Assembly: GCA_942493215.1 (NCBI GenBank)
Contig: OW818670.1
Span: 1,430,279 to 1,494,278, forward strand
Origin: G942493215 sp942493215
GTDB taxonomy: Bacteria; Bacillota_I; Bacilli_A; RF39; UBA660
DNA: 64,000 nt
Reading direction: 5' to 3'
How positions within the stretch are numbered: the first letter of the stretch is position 1; each line of letters starts with the position of its first letter. Under the pieces are notes generated by a model that worked only from the letters and a program-made list of their open reading frames with translations, searched no databases and had not been told where the DNA came from. Positions 1 to 8,724 of this stretch are shown piece by piece. The translations under genes and the position numbers were made by a program.

Positions 1-829
1 CAAATATTGTATTTGGCAGAGCAGTTATACCGCTTGGAAAAGTTACACTTGCTATTTTGTTTGTTCTAAATGCTGATATACCAATACTGGTAACACTATC
101 AGGAATAATTATACCCGATAACAAATTGTTTCTAAAAGCCGATGCTCCAATTGTTTGTAAGTTAGATGGTAAGTTAATACTTTCTAAAACATTAGTATAA
201 AAGGCATAATCACCAACACTGGTAACAGTACTAGGTATAATAACACTAGTTAAACTTTTAGTATCAAAAGCATGAGCATCAATTATCAAAATGGAAACAT
301 TATTAATTTTATTTGGAATAATCAAGTCCTTGGGACAAGCCGGATTATTACTATCATTATGTTCATAATCATAATAATTCTTTATTGTTCCCGTACTATT
401 ATCAAAATCAAAACAAGCAGCAGGTGCACCAATATTACAATTATTTACATCTTCCGTTACTGTAATATCATAATCAGTATAATTTTTTTTAATACACCAT
501 TTACCATCAGTAACAGCTATTGCCACTTCTAAACTACCATTAGCCATAACGACACCACTACTTGGTAATATTCCTGAAGTATTTAACTCATCACCCACAA
601 AAGCATTATTTTCGATTGTAAATGTTTTTTCTCCACTGTCAACATTATTAACCATAGCTTCCTTAGCACTATCCATTAAACTACGAGCACTAATTTTTAA
701 AGCATCTCTTTTGGAATTACTTACTAATCCGGTTAGAGCTGGAACAGATATTAACGCTATGATGGCCAAAATAACAATGGTTGATAATAATTCTATCATA
801 GTAAAAGCTCGATTTTTTCTTCCCAACAT
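1..829 (-). CDS. Type IV pilin-like N-terminus fused to BspA-type leucine-rich repeats (partial)
   Basis: The reading frame starts at an ATG preceded by AGGTGACT and runs off the left edge, leaving 276 residues visible. Residues 7-31 form a class III signal / type IV pilin N-terminus: RAFTMIELL followed by a hydrophobic helix, with the conserved Glu at +5 (E13). The residue before the cleavage site is Ala rather than the usual Gly. Residues about 60-165 are a Cys-containing globular part. From about 170 there are repeats of the BspA/LRR_5 type (S-I-xx-LP-S-x-VTSIG-xx-AF). Known: such repeats form surface solenoids. Inferred: an envelope protein assembled or released by a pilin-type machine. 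The C-terminus is outside the window. Confidence 0.8.
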   Translation of the reverse strand, partial: MLGRKNRAFTMIELLSTIVILAIIALISVPALTGLVSNSKRDALKISARSLMDSAKEAMVNNVDSGEKTFTIENNAFVGDELNTSGILPSSGVVMANGSLEVAIAVTDGKWCIKKNYTDYDITVTEDVNNCNIGAPAACFDFDNSTGTIKNYYDYEHNDSNNPACPKDLIIPNKINNVSILIIDAHAFDTKSLTSVIIPSTVTSVGDYAFYTNVLESINLPSNLQTIGASAFRNNLLSGIIIPDSVTSIGISAFRTNKIASVTFPSGITALPNTIF

Positions 830-861
830 TTTAGTCACCTCATTATAATCTTAACACATTT

Positions 862-1923
862 TTAGGTTTCACTAACCTTTTTTCTTTTAATGATTGACAT
901 TTTTTGCTCTTTATAAAAATTTATGGTTGTTATTACTAAAATCGACATTGGTAAAGAGAAGATGATTCCTGGCAAACCAAATAATATACCTCCAATAAAT
1001 ATAGTCATAATAACAATTAAGGGATGAATCTTATTAGCTTTACCAAAGATATAAGGATTAATAACATAAGAGTCTAAAATAGCTAAAATAAGAAAGGCAA
1101 TAATAGTTCTAATAAATAACTTTTTACCAATGACAAAAGCCATAATAGCAGCTAGAATATTAGCCATTAAACCTCCAAAACAAGGAACAATATTAGCCAT
1201 AGCGGATACTAATCCCAGTAATAAAGCATTGGGATGACCAATAACAGAATAAGTAATAGTATATTCAAGAAAAGTAATAAATATTATCTTCACAAAAGCA
1301 TTAACATAATCTTGCATTGCTTTATCTAATTTAGATATAAATAGTAACCATTTAGGAGCTTTATCTTTTAATCTCTTCTTAACTTCTTTACGCATTTTAT
1401 CCATATCAATTAATAAATAAACGGCAATCGAAATAATAATCAATATTCTCGATATATAAGTAAATGATAGACTTAATATGTTTAATGCTCCATCCGAAAC
1501 ATAATGACCTAGATTAACAATAATATTACTAAAGAAACTAGAAACAATATCTTCAATATTACCAATATTTAGATCATAATTTAAAGATATCTGCTTAACG
1601 AATGTTATAATAGCGTTAAATAATACAATTAATTGTTCAGCTAGCATCGGAACAATGGTAATAACAACTAAAAATATTATACCGATAATAACTAAAATAA
1701 CCAAAATTAAAGAAAGGCTTCGTGGTACTTTATGCCTTTCCAAAAATTTCATTAAAGGATGAAGAGTATAAGCTAAAGCAAATGAAAGTAAGAAAGGCAA
1801 TATAATTTCATATAACTTATAGATTAATCCTAACCATAAGTTACTTGTTTGATACATCAAAAAGACTATTAATGTGATAATACTGATATTTATTAATTTA
1901 TAATCAATATTATTTTTGATCAA
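862..1923 (-). CDS. AI-2E family (YtvI/UPF0118) membrane permease
   Basis: This 353-residue polytopic protein matches the AI-2E/UPF0118 family. It has paired N-terminal membrane segments, a central soluble stretch (about 105-145), and a C-terminal block with the family glycine motif near ILFGLPGIIFSLP. The first in-frame start is a TTG overlapping the TGA of dtd, with GAGGG six bases upstream, so it is probably translationally coupled. Family members export small molecules or ions. The substrate cannot be read from the sequence, and quorum-signal export should not be assumed. It ends the rel-dtd transcription unit. Confidence 0.88.
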   Translation of the reverse strand: MIKNNIDYKLINISIITLIVFLMYQTSNLWLGLIYKLYEIILPFLLSFALAYTLHPLMKFLERHKVPRSLSLILVILVIIGIIFLVVITIVPMLAEQLIVLFNAIITFVKQISLNYDLNIGNIEDIVSSFFSNIIVNLGHYVSDGALNILSLSFTYISRILIIISIAVYLLIDMDKMRKEVKKRLKDKAPKWLLFISKLDKAMQDYVNAFVKIIFITFLEYTITYSVIGHPNALLLGLVSAMANIVPCFGGLMANILAAIMAFVIGKKLFIRTIIAFLILAILDSYVINPYIFGKANKIHPLIVIMTIFIGGILFGLPGIIFSLPMSILVITTINFYKEQKMSIIKRKKVSET

Positions 1924-2363
1924 ACATTGCCCTCACTTTCTAAGACTATCGTAAATGGTCCATCATTAGTTATCATAACTTTCATGTCTGCGCCAAATAT
2001 TCCTGTTTCTACTTTAATATTATAAGTTCTCAACTTCTCAACAAACTGTTGATATAGAATATTAGCACTATCTGATGGCATGGCTTCAATATAACTAGGC
2101 CGACGACCTTTACTAGTATTAGCATATAAGGTAAATTGGGATATACAAAGTATTTCATAACCTTTTTCTAATAGTGATTCTTCTTTTTCTAATCCATCAA
2201 AAAGTCGTAAGTTAACAATTTTATTAGCCATATAGTCTAAATCTTTATTGGTATCAGTATGTGTAAATCCTACTAATATAACTAATCCTTGACTGATTTT
2301 ACCAACTATTTCATTATTAACCATAACTGATGAATTTATACTTCTTTGAACAACTACTCGCAT
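1920..2363 (-). CDS. dtd: D-aminoacyl-tRNA deacylase
   Basis: At 147 residues this is the standard DTD length. It starts with MRVVVQRS, has the SQFTLYA motif (about residue 75) and ends with the NDGPFTI region that carries the Gly-cisPro-type active site of the family. The enzyme hydrolyses D-amino acids from mischarged tRNAs in the cytoplasm. The stop codon of rel overlaps its start (TAATG), and its own stop overlaps the next start. The rel-dtd order is the same as in Bacillus, which supports the call and an operon. Confidence 0.96.
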   Translation of the reverse strand: MRVVVQRSINSSVMVNNEIVGKISQGLVILVGFTHTDTNKDLDYMANKIVNLRLFDGLEKEESLLEKGYEILCISQFTLYANTSKGRRPSYIEAMPSDSANILYQQFVEKLRTYNIKVETGIFGADMKVMITNDGPFTIVLESEGNV

Positions 2364-4531
2364 TATTTAATATATCTTTCTACATCAAGAACACTATCAA
2401 TACTTTTTATATCACTAACAAATTTTTCTAACTTATCACTGTTTTCCACTAAAATCGTTATTTCATATAAGAAATTATCTCGAGCAGAAACACTATTAAT
2501 ACTTTGAATAATAATATCACTATTAGCTGTTTTAGCAATAATATTTAATAAAATATTCTTACTATCTAAAGAATGAACAAGAATACTTGCGGAATATTTC
2601 TTCTGAATATTAGCATTCCATTCAACATTAATAACTCTTTCTTCTAAAGTACTAACATTAGGACAAACACTACGATGAACACTAATACCATTGCCTTTAG
2701 TAATATAACCTATTATTTTATCACCCGGAATTGGTTTACAACATAATGATAGATTAACCTTTATATCATCTAATCCTTCAATAATAATATCATTCTTAAT
2801 ATTAGGAGCAATAGCATCATTATTCTGGGCTTTCTTTAAAATAATTTCTTCTTTAGTAGCATTTTCATTATAAATAATACTAATAATCTGATTAAGTGGA
2901 TATTTATTATTACCAATACCAATATATACATCATCCATACTAGAGCACTTTAGCTCTGTTAATATCTTATTAATATTCTTGGTATTTAAGAAGTCATTAT
3001 AAACAATTTTTTTGCGTCTTAATTCTTTTATTAAAGCTTCTTGACCTAATTTTAAATATTCATCTTTATCAATTCGATTAAAAAATGATTTAATTCGCGC
3101 TTTAGCTTGACTAGTATAAGCCATATTAACCCATTCTTTACTAGGACCTAAATTGTTTTTATTAGTATTAATCTTAACAATATCATTATCTTTTAATTCA
3201 TAATCTAAAGGAACAATATTATTATTAACAATAGCTCCAATCATTGTGTCACCAACACGAGTATGAACACGATATGCGAAATCAATCGGAGTGGACCCTT
3301 TTGGTAATTCAATAACATCACCTAATGGTGTAAAGACATAAACATTTTCATCGAAAACATCTTCTTGGACGGTTTTAATTAATTCTTCACTATCAGGTTC
3401 AGCATCTTTTAACTCAATAACCGATCTAAAGAATTGTAATTTTTGTTCCATTTCACTTTGTAATGTGACTTTAATCGAACCATTTTCTTTATATGACCAA
3501 TGGGCCGCAATACCATGTTCAGCAACCCGATCCATATCATAAGTACGAATCTGAATTTCAAATAATATACCATCAACCCCAAAAACGGTAGTATGCAATG
3601 ATTGATATAAATTGGTCTTTGGCATCGCAATATAATCTTTAAAACGATTTGGTAAAGGACGATATTTTGAATGAATAATACCTAGTACTTGATAACATTC
3701 ACTTTCTGTTTCGACATATACCCTTAGGGCATGTAAATCATATATCTCATTAAATTTCTTACCTTTATCAAGTTTCTTATATATACTATAAATGCTTTTT
3801 GCTCGACCTTTTATTTCATGTCTCAATCCATGTTCATTTAATAATTCTGAAACATTACTCTTCATTTCTGTGACGGTATTGTCACGTTCAACTTTTGATT
3901 TATTTAATCGTTCAACAATGGAATAATAAACATCTGGTTTATAATATCTTAATGATAAATCTTCTAATTCACTTTTTAAACTTTGAATACCTAATCGGTT
4001 AGCAATAGGCACTAAAATATCCAATGTTTCTTTAGCTTTTTCTCTTTGTCTTGCTTCTGGTAAAACCCATAAAGTTAAAAGATTATGTAAACGATCCGCT
4101 AATTTTATAATGATAACACGAACATCTTCGGATAATCCAACGATAATTTTACGATGAGTCGCAATAACCGCTTCCGTATCACCATTAAAACTTAAACGAT
4201 TTATTTTATTAACACCTACGACTAAACTCATAATCTCTTTACCAAATTTAGCTTCTAATTCATCTTTTTTTTCTTCACCATTACCATCATCATCATGAAG
4301 TAAAGCTGCACATAATGTTTGAATATCAGCCGATAATGATGTCAAAATATAAGCCACGTTTAAAGGATGAAAAATATAATCCTCATTAGTTAATCTTTTT
4401 TCTCCAAAATGTTTTTCATATGCATAAAGATAAGCTTTGGATAAAAGTTCTAAATCTTTATCATTATTATCGTAAATTTTAACTTTATCACATAGAGCAT
4501 CAAAATTGTTGATTAGTTCCCGCTCTTTCAT
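2363..4531 (-). CDS. rel: RelA/SpoT-type (p)ppGpp synthetase with degenerate hydrolase motif
   Basis: The 722 residues follow the long RSH layout: HD domain (about 30-175), synthetase (about 235-345), TGS (about 395-455), a Cys/His linker (CC near 599) and ACT (about 650-722). The synthetase motifs are intact (GRAKSIYSIYKK, RFKDYIAMPK, EIQIRT), so pppGpp synthesis is expected. In the HD domain R46, H55, H79-D80 and the KLADRLHN motif are present. The usual HDxxED has become HDDDGN, so the conserved Glu-Asp pair is Gly83-Asn84. That predicts weak or absent hydrolase activity (inference). Start: ATG after AGGTGATGAT. Confidence 0.95.
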   Translation of the reverse strand: MKERELINNFDALCDKVKIYDNNDKDLELLSKAYLYAYEKHFGEKRLTNEDYIFHPLNVAYILTSLSADIQTLCAALLHDDDGNGEEKKDELEAKFGKEIMSLVVGVNKINRLSFNGDTEAVIATHRKIIVGLSEDVRVIIIKLADRLHNLLTLWVLPEARQREKAKETLDILVPIANRLGIQSLKSELEDLSLRYYKPDVYYSIVERLNKSKVERDNTVTEMKSNVSELLNEHGLRHEIKGRAKSIYSIYKKLDKGKKFNEIYDLHALRVYVETESECYQVLGIIHSKYRPLPNRFKDYIAMPKTNLYQSLHTTVFGVDGILFEIQIRTYDMDRVAEHGIAAHWSYKENGSIKVTLQSEMEQKLQFFRSVIELKDAEPDSEELIKTVQEDVFDENVYVFTPLGDVIELPKGSTPIDFAYRVHTRVGDTMIGAIVNNNIVPLDYELKDNDIVKINTNKNNLGPSKEWVNMAYTSQAKARIKSFFNRIDKDEYLKLGQEALIKELRRKKIVYNDFLNTKNINKILTELKCSSMDDVYIGIGNNKYPLNQIISIIYNENATKEEIILKKAQNNDAIAPNIKNDIIIEGLDDIKVNLSLCCKPIPGDKIIGYITKGNGISVHRSVCPNVSTLEERVINVEWNANIQKKYSASILVHSLDSKNILLNIIAKTANSDIIIQSINSVSARDNFLYEITILVENSDKLEKFVSDIKSIDSVLDVERYIK

Positions 4532-4539
4532 ATCATCAC

Positions 4540-4818
4540 CTACTTGTTATCTGTAAAATATATATGTCTACCTATTGAATTTAACTTACTTTTTAAATAA
4601 TTATCGATAATAAGATTATCCGTATTTAAAATATCATTAACCATATCACTAAGGGCTAAATCTTGAGCTTTCTTCCATTTAATCTCTTTTAAATAATTCC
4701 ATATATCTTCTTCTTTAAGATAATTATAGCCATTAGCCTGCATCTCCCGATATTTAGTTATTAGGGCTGGTTTTAAACGTTTATATAATTCTTCTTCACT
4801 AGTAAATTCAAAATCCAT
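4540..4818 (-). CDS. ComN-like post-transcriptional regulator family protein
   Basis: This 92-residue acidic helical protein contains the signature region YLKEEDIWNYLKE-x-KWKKA followed by LSDMVNDIL. It matches the small Bacillus ComN/Post_transc_reg family, in which ComN acts on comE mRNA. It starts after GGGAGG and lies just upstream of rel, probably in the same transcript. The family assignment comes from motif memory; the target RNA in this organism is unknown. Confidence 0.72.
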   Translation of the reverse strand: MDFEFTSEEELYKRLKPALITKYREMQANGYNYLKEEDIWNYLKEIKWKKAQDLALSDMVNDILNTDNLIIDNYLKSKLNSIGRHIYFTDNK

Positions 4819-4898
4819 AAATTTCCTCCCTAGGCTTAAAAGCTTAATACTTACATATATATTATATATGAAAAGAAAAGTTTTTTAAAGGAGAATAT

Positions 4899-6200
4899 AT
4901 GAAAAAAAGTAAATTCCTTAAAGCGACATTCATTTTAATGGTTGGTGGTATTATCACTAAAGTATTAGGAATGATCATTAGAATCATTATTACAAGGTTA
5001 CTAGGAACTGAAGGTATGGGTATATATATGTTAATTATGCCTACTTTTACACTATTAATTGGTATTGCTCAATTAGGATTACCAGTTGCGATATCTAAAT
5101 TAGTAGCTGAAGACAAAAGTAATAATAAAAACTTAATATTCTCCGCCATACCAATAACAATAATTATTAATATTATTATTATTATTTTTGTCTTATTATC
5201 AAGTCATTTTATTGCTAATGATTTATTGCATGAACCTCGTAGTTATTATGCTTTAAATTGTATTAGTTTAGTCTTACCTTTCATTAGTGTTTCCAGTATT
5301 GTTAGGGGCTATTTTTTTGGTAAACAAAAAATGTTTCCTCATGTTTTATCTAATGTTATTGAAGATGTAATCAGACTTATTATCTTAATAATTGGCATAC
5401 CAATATTTATTGTTAATGGTTTGGAATATGCCGTCGCCTTTGTGGTGCTTGCTAATATTGGTAGTGAATTATCGTCTATATTAATTCTATTCTTCTTTTT
5501 ACCAAAGAATTTTAATTTATCTAAAAAAGATATTAAACCCCAATATGATAATATTAAGAATATGATGGCGATTGGTTTTCCCACCACTGGTAGCCGTCTA
5601 ATTGGTAGTATTGGTTATTTTTTTGAACCCATTATCTTAACTTTTTTCTTACTAAATAGTGGTTATAGTAATATCTATATTATTCAAGAATATGGTATTT
5701 TAAATGGCTATGTTATGCCAGTTTTATTATTACCATCGTTTTTTACACTAGCTATATCACAAGCCCTATTACCAGTGGTCGCTAATAACTATAGTCGAGG
5801 AAATAATGTTTATACAAAAAGTAAAATTAATCAAGCCATTCTTTTTTCATTAATTATAGGAGTTCCCTCCACTTTATTTTTTATAATATATCCCGAATTA
5901 CCACTAAAACTAATTTATAGTACCACTAATGGTATTGATTATTTAAAGGTTCTTGCTCCTATATGTTTACTCTATTACGTCCAAGCACCCCTTACAAGTA
6001 GTTTACAAGCAATGGGTAAAGCTAAATGTGCGATGAGTGGAACTCTATGGGGTATGATTATAAGAACAGTTGTTTTAGTAATAGGATCAATGATAAAGAT
6101 TGGCTTATATGGTTTAGTTTTAGCAACAGCTTCTAATATCATTTATATTACCATTCACCATATTATCTATGTTAGAAAATATTTAAATACACCAGCATAA
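4899..6200 (+). CDS. spoVB: MATE/Wzx-fold lipid flippase, SpoVB/YtgP group
   Basis: The 433-residue protein has about 12-14 hydrophobic segments. Its N-terminal signature (KATFILMVGGIITKVLGM, then RLLGTEGMGIYMLIMP) is typical of the SpoVB/YtgP/MurJ-type polysaccharide flippases of the MOP superfamily. Family members move lipid-linked envelope precursors across the membrane; SpoVB is needed for spore cortex in Bacillus. It is slightly short for the family. It is divergent from the comN-rel operon, with an AAAGGAGA ribosome binding site. Whether it is SpoVB proper or a vegetative paralogue cannot be decided from this window. Confidence 0.85.
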   Translation: MKKSKFLKATFILMVGGIITKVLGMIIRIIITRLLGTEGMGIYMLIMPTFTLLIGIAQLGLPVAISKLVAEDKSNNKNLIFSAIPITIIINIIIIIFVLLSSHFIANDLLHEPRSYYALNCISLVLPFISVSSIVRGYFFGKQKMFPHVLSNVIEDVIRLIILIIGIPIFIVNGLEYAVAFVVLANIGSELSSILILFFFLPKNFNLSKKDIKPQYDNIKNMMAIGFPTTGSRLIGSIGYFFEPIILTFFLLNSGYSNIYIIQEYGILNGYVMPVLLLPSFFTLAISQALLPVVANNYSRGNNVYTKSKINQAILFSLIIGVPSTLFFIIYPELPLKLIYSTTNGIDYLKVLAPICLLYYVQAPLTSSLQAMGKAKCAMSGTLWGMIIRTVVLVIGSMIKIGLYGLVLATASNIIYITIHHIIYVRKYLNTPA

Positions 6201-6221
6201 ATTATTATATTTATCATAAAC

Positions 6222-6282
6222 TAATTATAGCATATTCATTAGCACTCTATATTGACAAGTGCTAATGAATATGCTATAATTA
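6222..6282 (+). promoter_or_regulatory. CIRCE operator inside an extended 25-bp palindrome, with sigma-A promoter of hsp20
   Basis: TTAGCACTC (6239-6247), nine bases, then AAGTGCTAA (6257-6265) is a CIRCE element with one mismatch to the HrcA consensus. The symmetry extends far beyond CIRCE: bases 6222-6246 and 6258-6282 are perfect 25-base inverted arms with an 11-base loop. The promoter lies in the same DNA: TTGACA (6252-6257), 17 bases, TATAAT (6275-6280). Confidence 0.9.
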
Positions 6283-6303
6283 TAATTGTTGGGAGGGATT
6301 AAT

Positions 6304-6687
6304 ATGTTACCAAGAAAATTTTACTTGGATAGTATCTTTAGTGATCTACTAGAAGATGATTCAGCACAACCAATGAGTTGTGACATTTATGAGAAAGAAG
6401 GTAGCTTCTACATCGAGGCTGATATTCCAGGATTTGATAAAAAGGATATCAAAATTGAATGTAAAGATGGTTATTTAACAATTTTTGCTTCAAAAGAAGA
6501 AACTACCGAAGATGAAGGCAAAAACTATATTCGTAAAGAAAGAAAATACGGTATGGTTAAACGTGAATTCTATGTTGGTGATGTTGACTCAAATAGAATT
6601 GATGCTGAATTCAATAATGGTAGCCTAAAGATTACAATTCCAAAACCAGAAGAGACTGATAACAAAGCTGTTATCGAAATCAAATAA
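6304..6687 (+). CDS. Hsp20 small heat-shock protein
   Basis: This is a 127-residue alpha-crystallin-domain holdase chaperone. It shows the family pattern YIEADIPGFDKKDI, then KNYIRKERKYG, then FNNGSLKITIPK (I-x-I/V C-terminal part). The ATG at 6304 follows GGGAGGG with about six bases spacing. An in-frame TTG at 6286 is rejected because it would fall at the predicted transcription start. The operator upstream indicates HrcA control, which is normally seen on groE and dnaK. It should bind unfolding proteins in the cytoplasm under heat stress. Confidence 0.95.
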   Translation: MLPRKFYLDSIFSDLLEDDSAQPMSCDIYEKEGSFYIEADIPGFDKKDIKIECKDGYLTIFASKEETTEDEGKNYIRKERKYGMVKREFYVGDVDSNRIDAEFNNGSLKITIPKPEETDNKAVIEIK

Positions 6688-6696
6688 TAATATTAA

Positions 6697-6726
6697 AAAG
6701 ACAATGTAATTAAATACATTGTCTTT
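6697..6726. terminator. Bidirectional terminator between hsp20 and the lipoprotein gene
   Basis: There is a 12-bp perfect stem (AAAGACAATGTA and its complement) with a six-base loop between convergent genes. A/T runs occur on both sides. Confidence 0.8.
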
Positions 6727-6731
6727 CTTGT

Positions 6732-7496
6732 TTAATTTGATGCATTATTAGTAACTGCATAATTAACATTAAATTCAATTTTATCATAATCAGAATTTTT
6801 CGGAGATCTTAATCTTGGCAGAAGAAGTTTCTCTGTTTGTGTACCTGAAAAATCATCTAACTCCACATAATCAACATCAATTGGTTTGTTATCTTTTAAA
6901 TATAAGATTGCAAGCATAAAAAGGCCTATTTTTTTATCACTATTGTTAGTAATAGTTGTATATAAATACGAATTATCATGCTTATAACTTATATTTATTT
7001 TATCATTATAAAATGTAAAATTTTCAATAAATTTTTGGTCGATTATACCCTCATCTAAAGATACCTCTACTTTTGCCGGCAGTTCAATATTATCATAAGG
7101 TATACTATCATACATAAAGTTCATGTCATCATAAAAATAGCAGTCAGAACCCTTTTTTAAATATTTTAGGGAATCTGACGTTTCCCATAAAACTTTTCCA
7201 TTTTTGTCTTTATAAGTGATACTTAACCAAAGTGCCAACAGATCTTTATCACCACTATTAGTAAATTTCATAATAAATTTATGATTATCCTCAGAAAAAT
7301 AAAATTCTCCCTTTATATCTTTTTTCGTTACAAAACTTACCCTTTTATCGTTAGTACTAGTAGAATCATCGGTTTCTTTAGTGGGATTATTGGTATCTTT
7401 ATTAGAATCATTAGTTTTTTTTGTAGAAAAACAACCAGTCAATAAAAAAGATATAAGAATAAGACAAGTCAAACTTACAAATACTACTTTTTTCAT
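6732..7496 (-). CDS. Lipoprotein of unknown function with two FxLYD-like repeats
   Basis: The 254-residue protein has a lipoprotein signal peptide (basic MKK, hydrophobic core, LLTGC with Cys22 as lipidation site) and a Ser/Thr/Asp-rich linker (about 25-50). Two related beta-rich repeats follow, each holding a pattern like F/T-N-x-S/G-D-K-x-xx-L. I chose the ATG at 7496 because AAGGAG lies seven bases upstream; an earlier ATG 33 bases upstream has no site. The signal would be processed by LspA, encoded at 19.1 kb. The function is unknown. Confidence 0.72.
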   Translation of the reverse strand: MKKVVFVSLTCLILISFLLTGCFSTKKTNDSNKDTNNPTKETDDSTSTNDKRVSFVTKKDIKGEFYFSEDNHKFIMKFTNSGDKDLLALWLSITYKDKNGKVLWETSDSLKYLKKGSDCYFYDDMNFMYDSIPYDNIELPAKVEVSLDEGIIDQKFIENFTFYNDKINISYKHDNSYLYTTITNNSDKKIGLFMLAILYLKDNKPIDVDYVELDDFSGTQTEKLLLPRLRSPKNSDYDKIEFNVNYAVTNNASN

Positions 7497-7636
7497 AAAT
7501 AACTCCTTAATTTTAAAATAATATATCATAAATACAAATACTATTCATAAGAATAATGTAGCACAATTAATATATTATTACAAGTAAGTATTTGACACTA
7601 CTTAACACTATTAGATACTTTTTAAATAAAAATCGT

Positions 7637-8266
7637 TTAAATTAATTCACTCTTCTTAATAATAAACGTCTTATTCTTAGCATAGAAAGCATAAAAGACA
7701 TCTTCAATTTTTATATTCTTTTCTTCTAAAATATTATCTAACCATTTAATATCTTTTTTTATTTCCCTTAAAACATACATATCTATTTTACCATCAACAA
7801 TAATAGGAAAAGGATAATCGGCACCTTTTTTAAATACTGATAATTTACCATTATTCTCTAGAACCGCATATTTAACTTCTTCAATACTTCTTACTTCTTG
7901 TTCTCTTAACTGGGTCATTAGATCTTCAAGGTTATATCTTAATTTAGTCATTTGCTCAAATCTAATTTGACCATTTTTAATAATAACCGATGGTTTACCA
8001 TCAAAGAAATCTCTTAACTTATTATTTTTTAAAGTAAAATAGCTTAAGGATACTTCTAATATAACTAATAAAACAATAGGAATAACCGATAAAAAAATTG
8101 ATGAATTATAATTTTCTACAGAAATAGCGGCAAAATCAGCAATAAAAATTGAGACAATTAAATCGATAACGCTTAACTTACCTACTTCTTTTTTACCCAT
8201 AATCCGATAACAGCCAATAATTAAAAAATATAAAACAATTACTTTATATATAACCTTAAAATACAT
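7637..8266 (-). CDS. DUF421 / YetF-family membrane protein
   Basis: This 209-residue protein has three N-terminal membrane segments with the family motif YRIMGKKEVGKLSVIDLIVSI-type sequence. The cytoplasmic YetF-like domain follows, with KPSVIIKNGQI and the Arg-Glu rich motif LREQEVRSIEEVKYAVLE. Family members occur in spore formers and sit in the membrane. No biochemical activity is established that I can state. Gene order does not suggest a partner. Confidence 0.85.
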   Translation of the reverse strand: MYFKVIYKVIVLYFLIIGCYRIMGKKEVGKLSVIDLIVSIFIADFAAISVENYNSSIFLSVIPIVLLVILEVSLSYFTLKNNKLRDFFDGKPSVIIKNGQIRFEQMTKLRYNLEDLMTQLREQEVRSIEEVKYAVLENNGKLSVFKKGADYPFPIIVDGKIDMYVLREIKKDIKWLDNILEEKNIKIEDVFYAFYAKNKTFIIKKSELI

Positions 8267-8340
8267 AATATCACCCTAAAATATTATGAACCTAGTTATT
8301 AATTTATATACAGATGCATATCCTCTATTAGGAGGTTAAT

Positions 8341-8706
8341 ATGAACTATCTTAAAAGCATTAGTAAAATACTTGGTTTTTCACTATTAATTATCTTGGGT
8401 CTTACTTTCTTTATTACGATCTTAAGTTATTTTAACATCTTAAATTACCAGATTATTAATATCTTAAAATTGTTAATAATTATTTCTTCCATATTCAGTG
8501 GTGGCTTATTTGTCGGAAAAAAAAGTTTAACTAAAGGATGGTTAGAAGGGTTAAAATTTGCCGGGTTATTTTTATTAATAGTTGTTATCTTTAACTATTT
8601 AGGAATTAGAAAAGGTTTTGAGACTAGTGATTTACTTTATTATATGATTTTAATAATAACGGGAGTATTAGGTAGTATTGTTGGAATTAATTTAAAAAAG
8701 GCATGA
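8341..8706 (+). CDS. TIGR04086-type (YrzE-like) small four-helix membrane protein
   Basis: This 121-residue protein has four hydrophobic segments, a central FSGGLFVGKK motif after the second segment and GVLGSIVGIN at the end. It resembles the TIGR04086/YrzE family of Firmicutes. It begins after TAGGAGGT, is divergent from the DUF421 gene, and ends at a terminator. The function is unknown. Confidence 0.7.
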   Translation: MNYLKSISKILGFSLLIILGLTFFITILSYFNILNYQIINILKLLIIISSIFSGGLFVGKKSLTKGWLEGLKFAGLFLLIVVIFNYLGIRKGFETSDLLYYMILIITGVLGSIVGINLKKA

Positions 8707-8724
8707 TTTATAATCATGTCTTTT
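8696..8724. terminator. Bidirectional terminator after the TIGR04086-type gene
   Basis: AAAAGGCATGATT pairs with AATCATGTCTTTT, with one G-U pair and a three-base loop. It separates convergent genes. Confidence 0.75.

Noticed and set aside
272..532. Open frame of 86 codons on the plus strand
   Set aside because: It is antisense to the continuous pilin/LRR coding frame, is low-complexity Ile-rich and has no ribosome binding site.
6222..6282. Insertion-sequence ends or terminator as the reason for the long palindrome
   Set aside because: It contains a precise CIRCE and a consensus promoter, has no T run, and there is no transposase nearby.
6286..6303. TTG start six codons upstream for hsp20
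   Set aside because: It coincides with the expected transcription start, and the ribosome binding site lies between it and the ATG at 6304.
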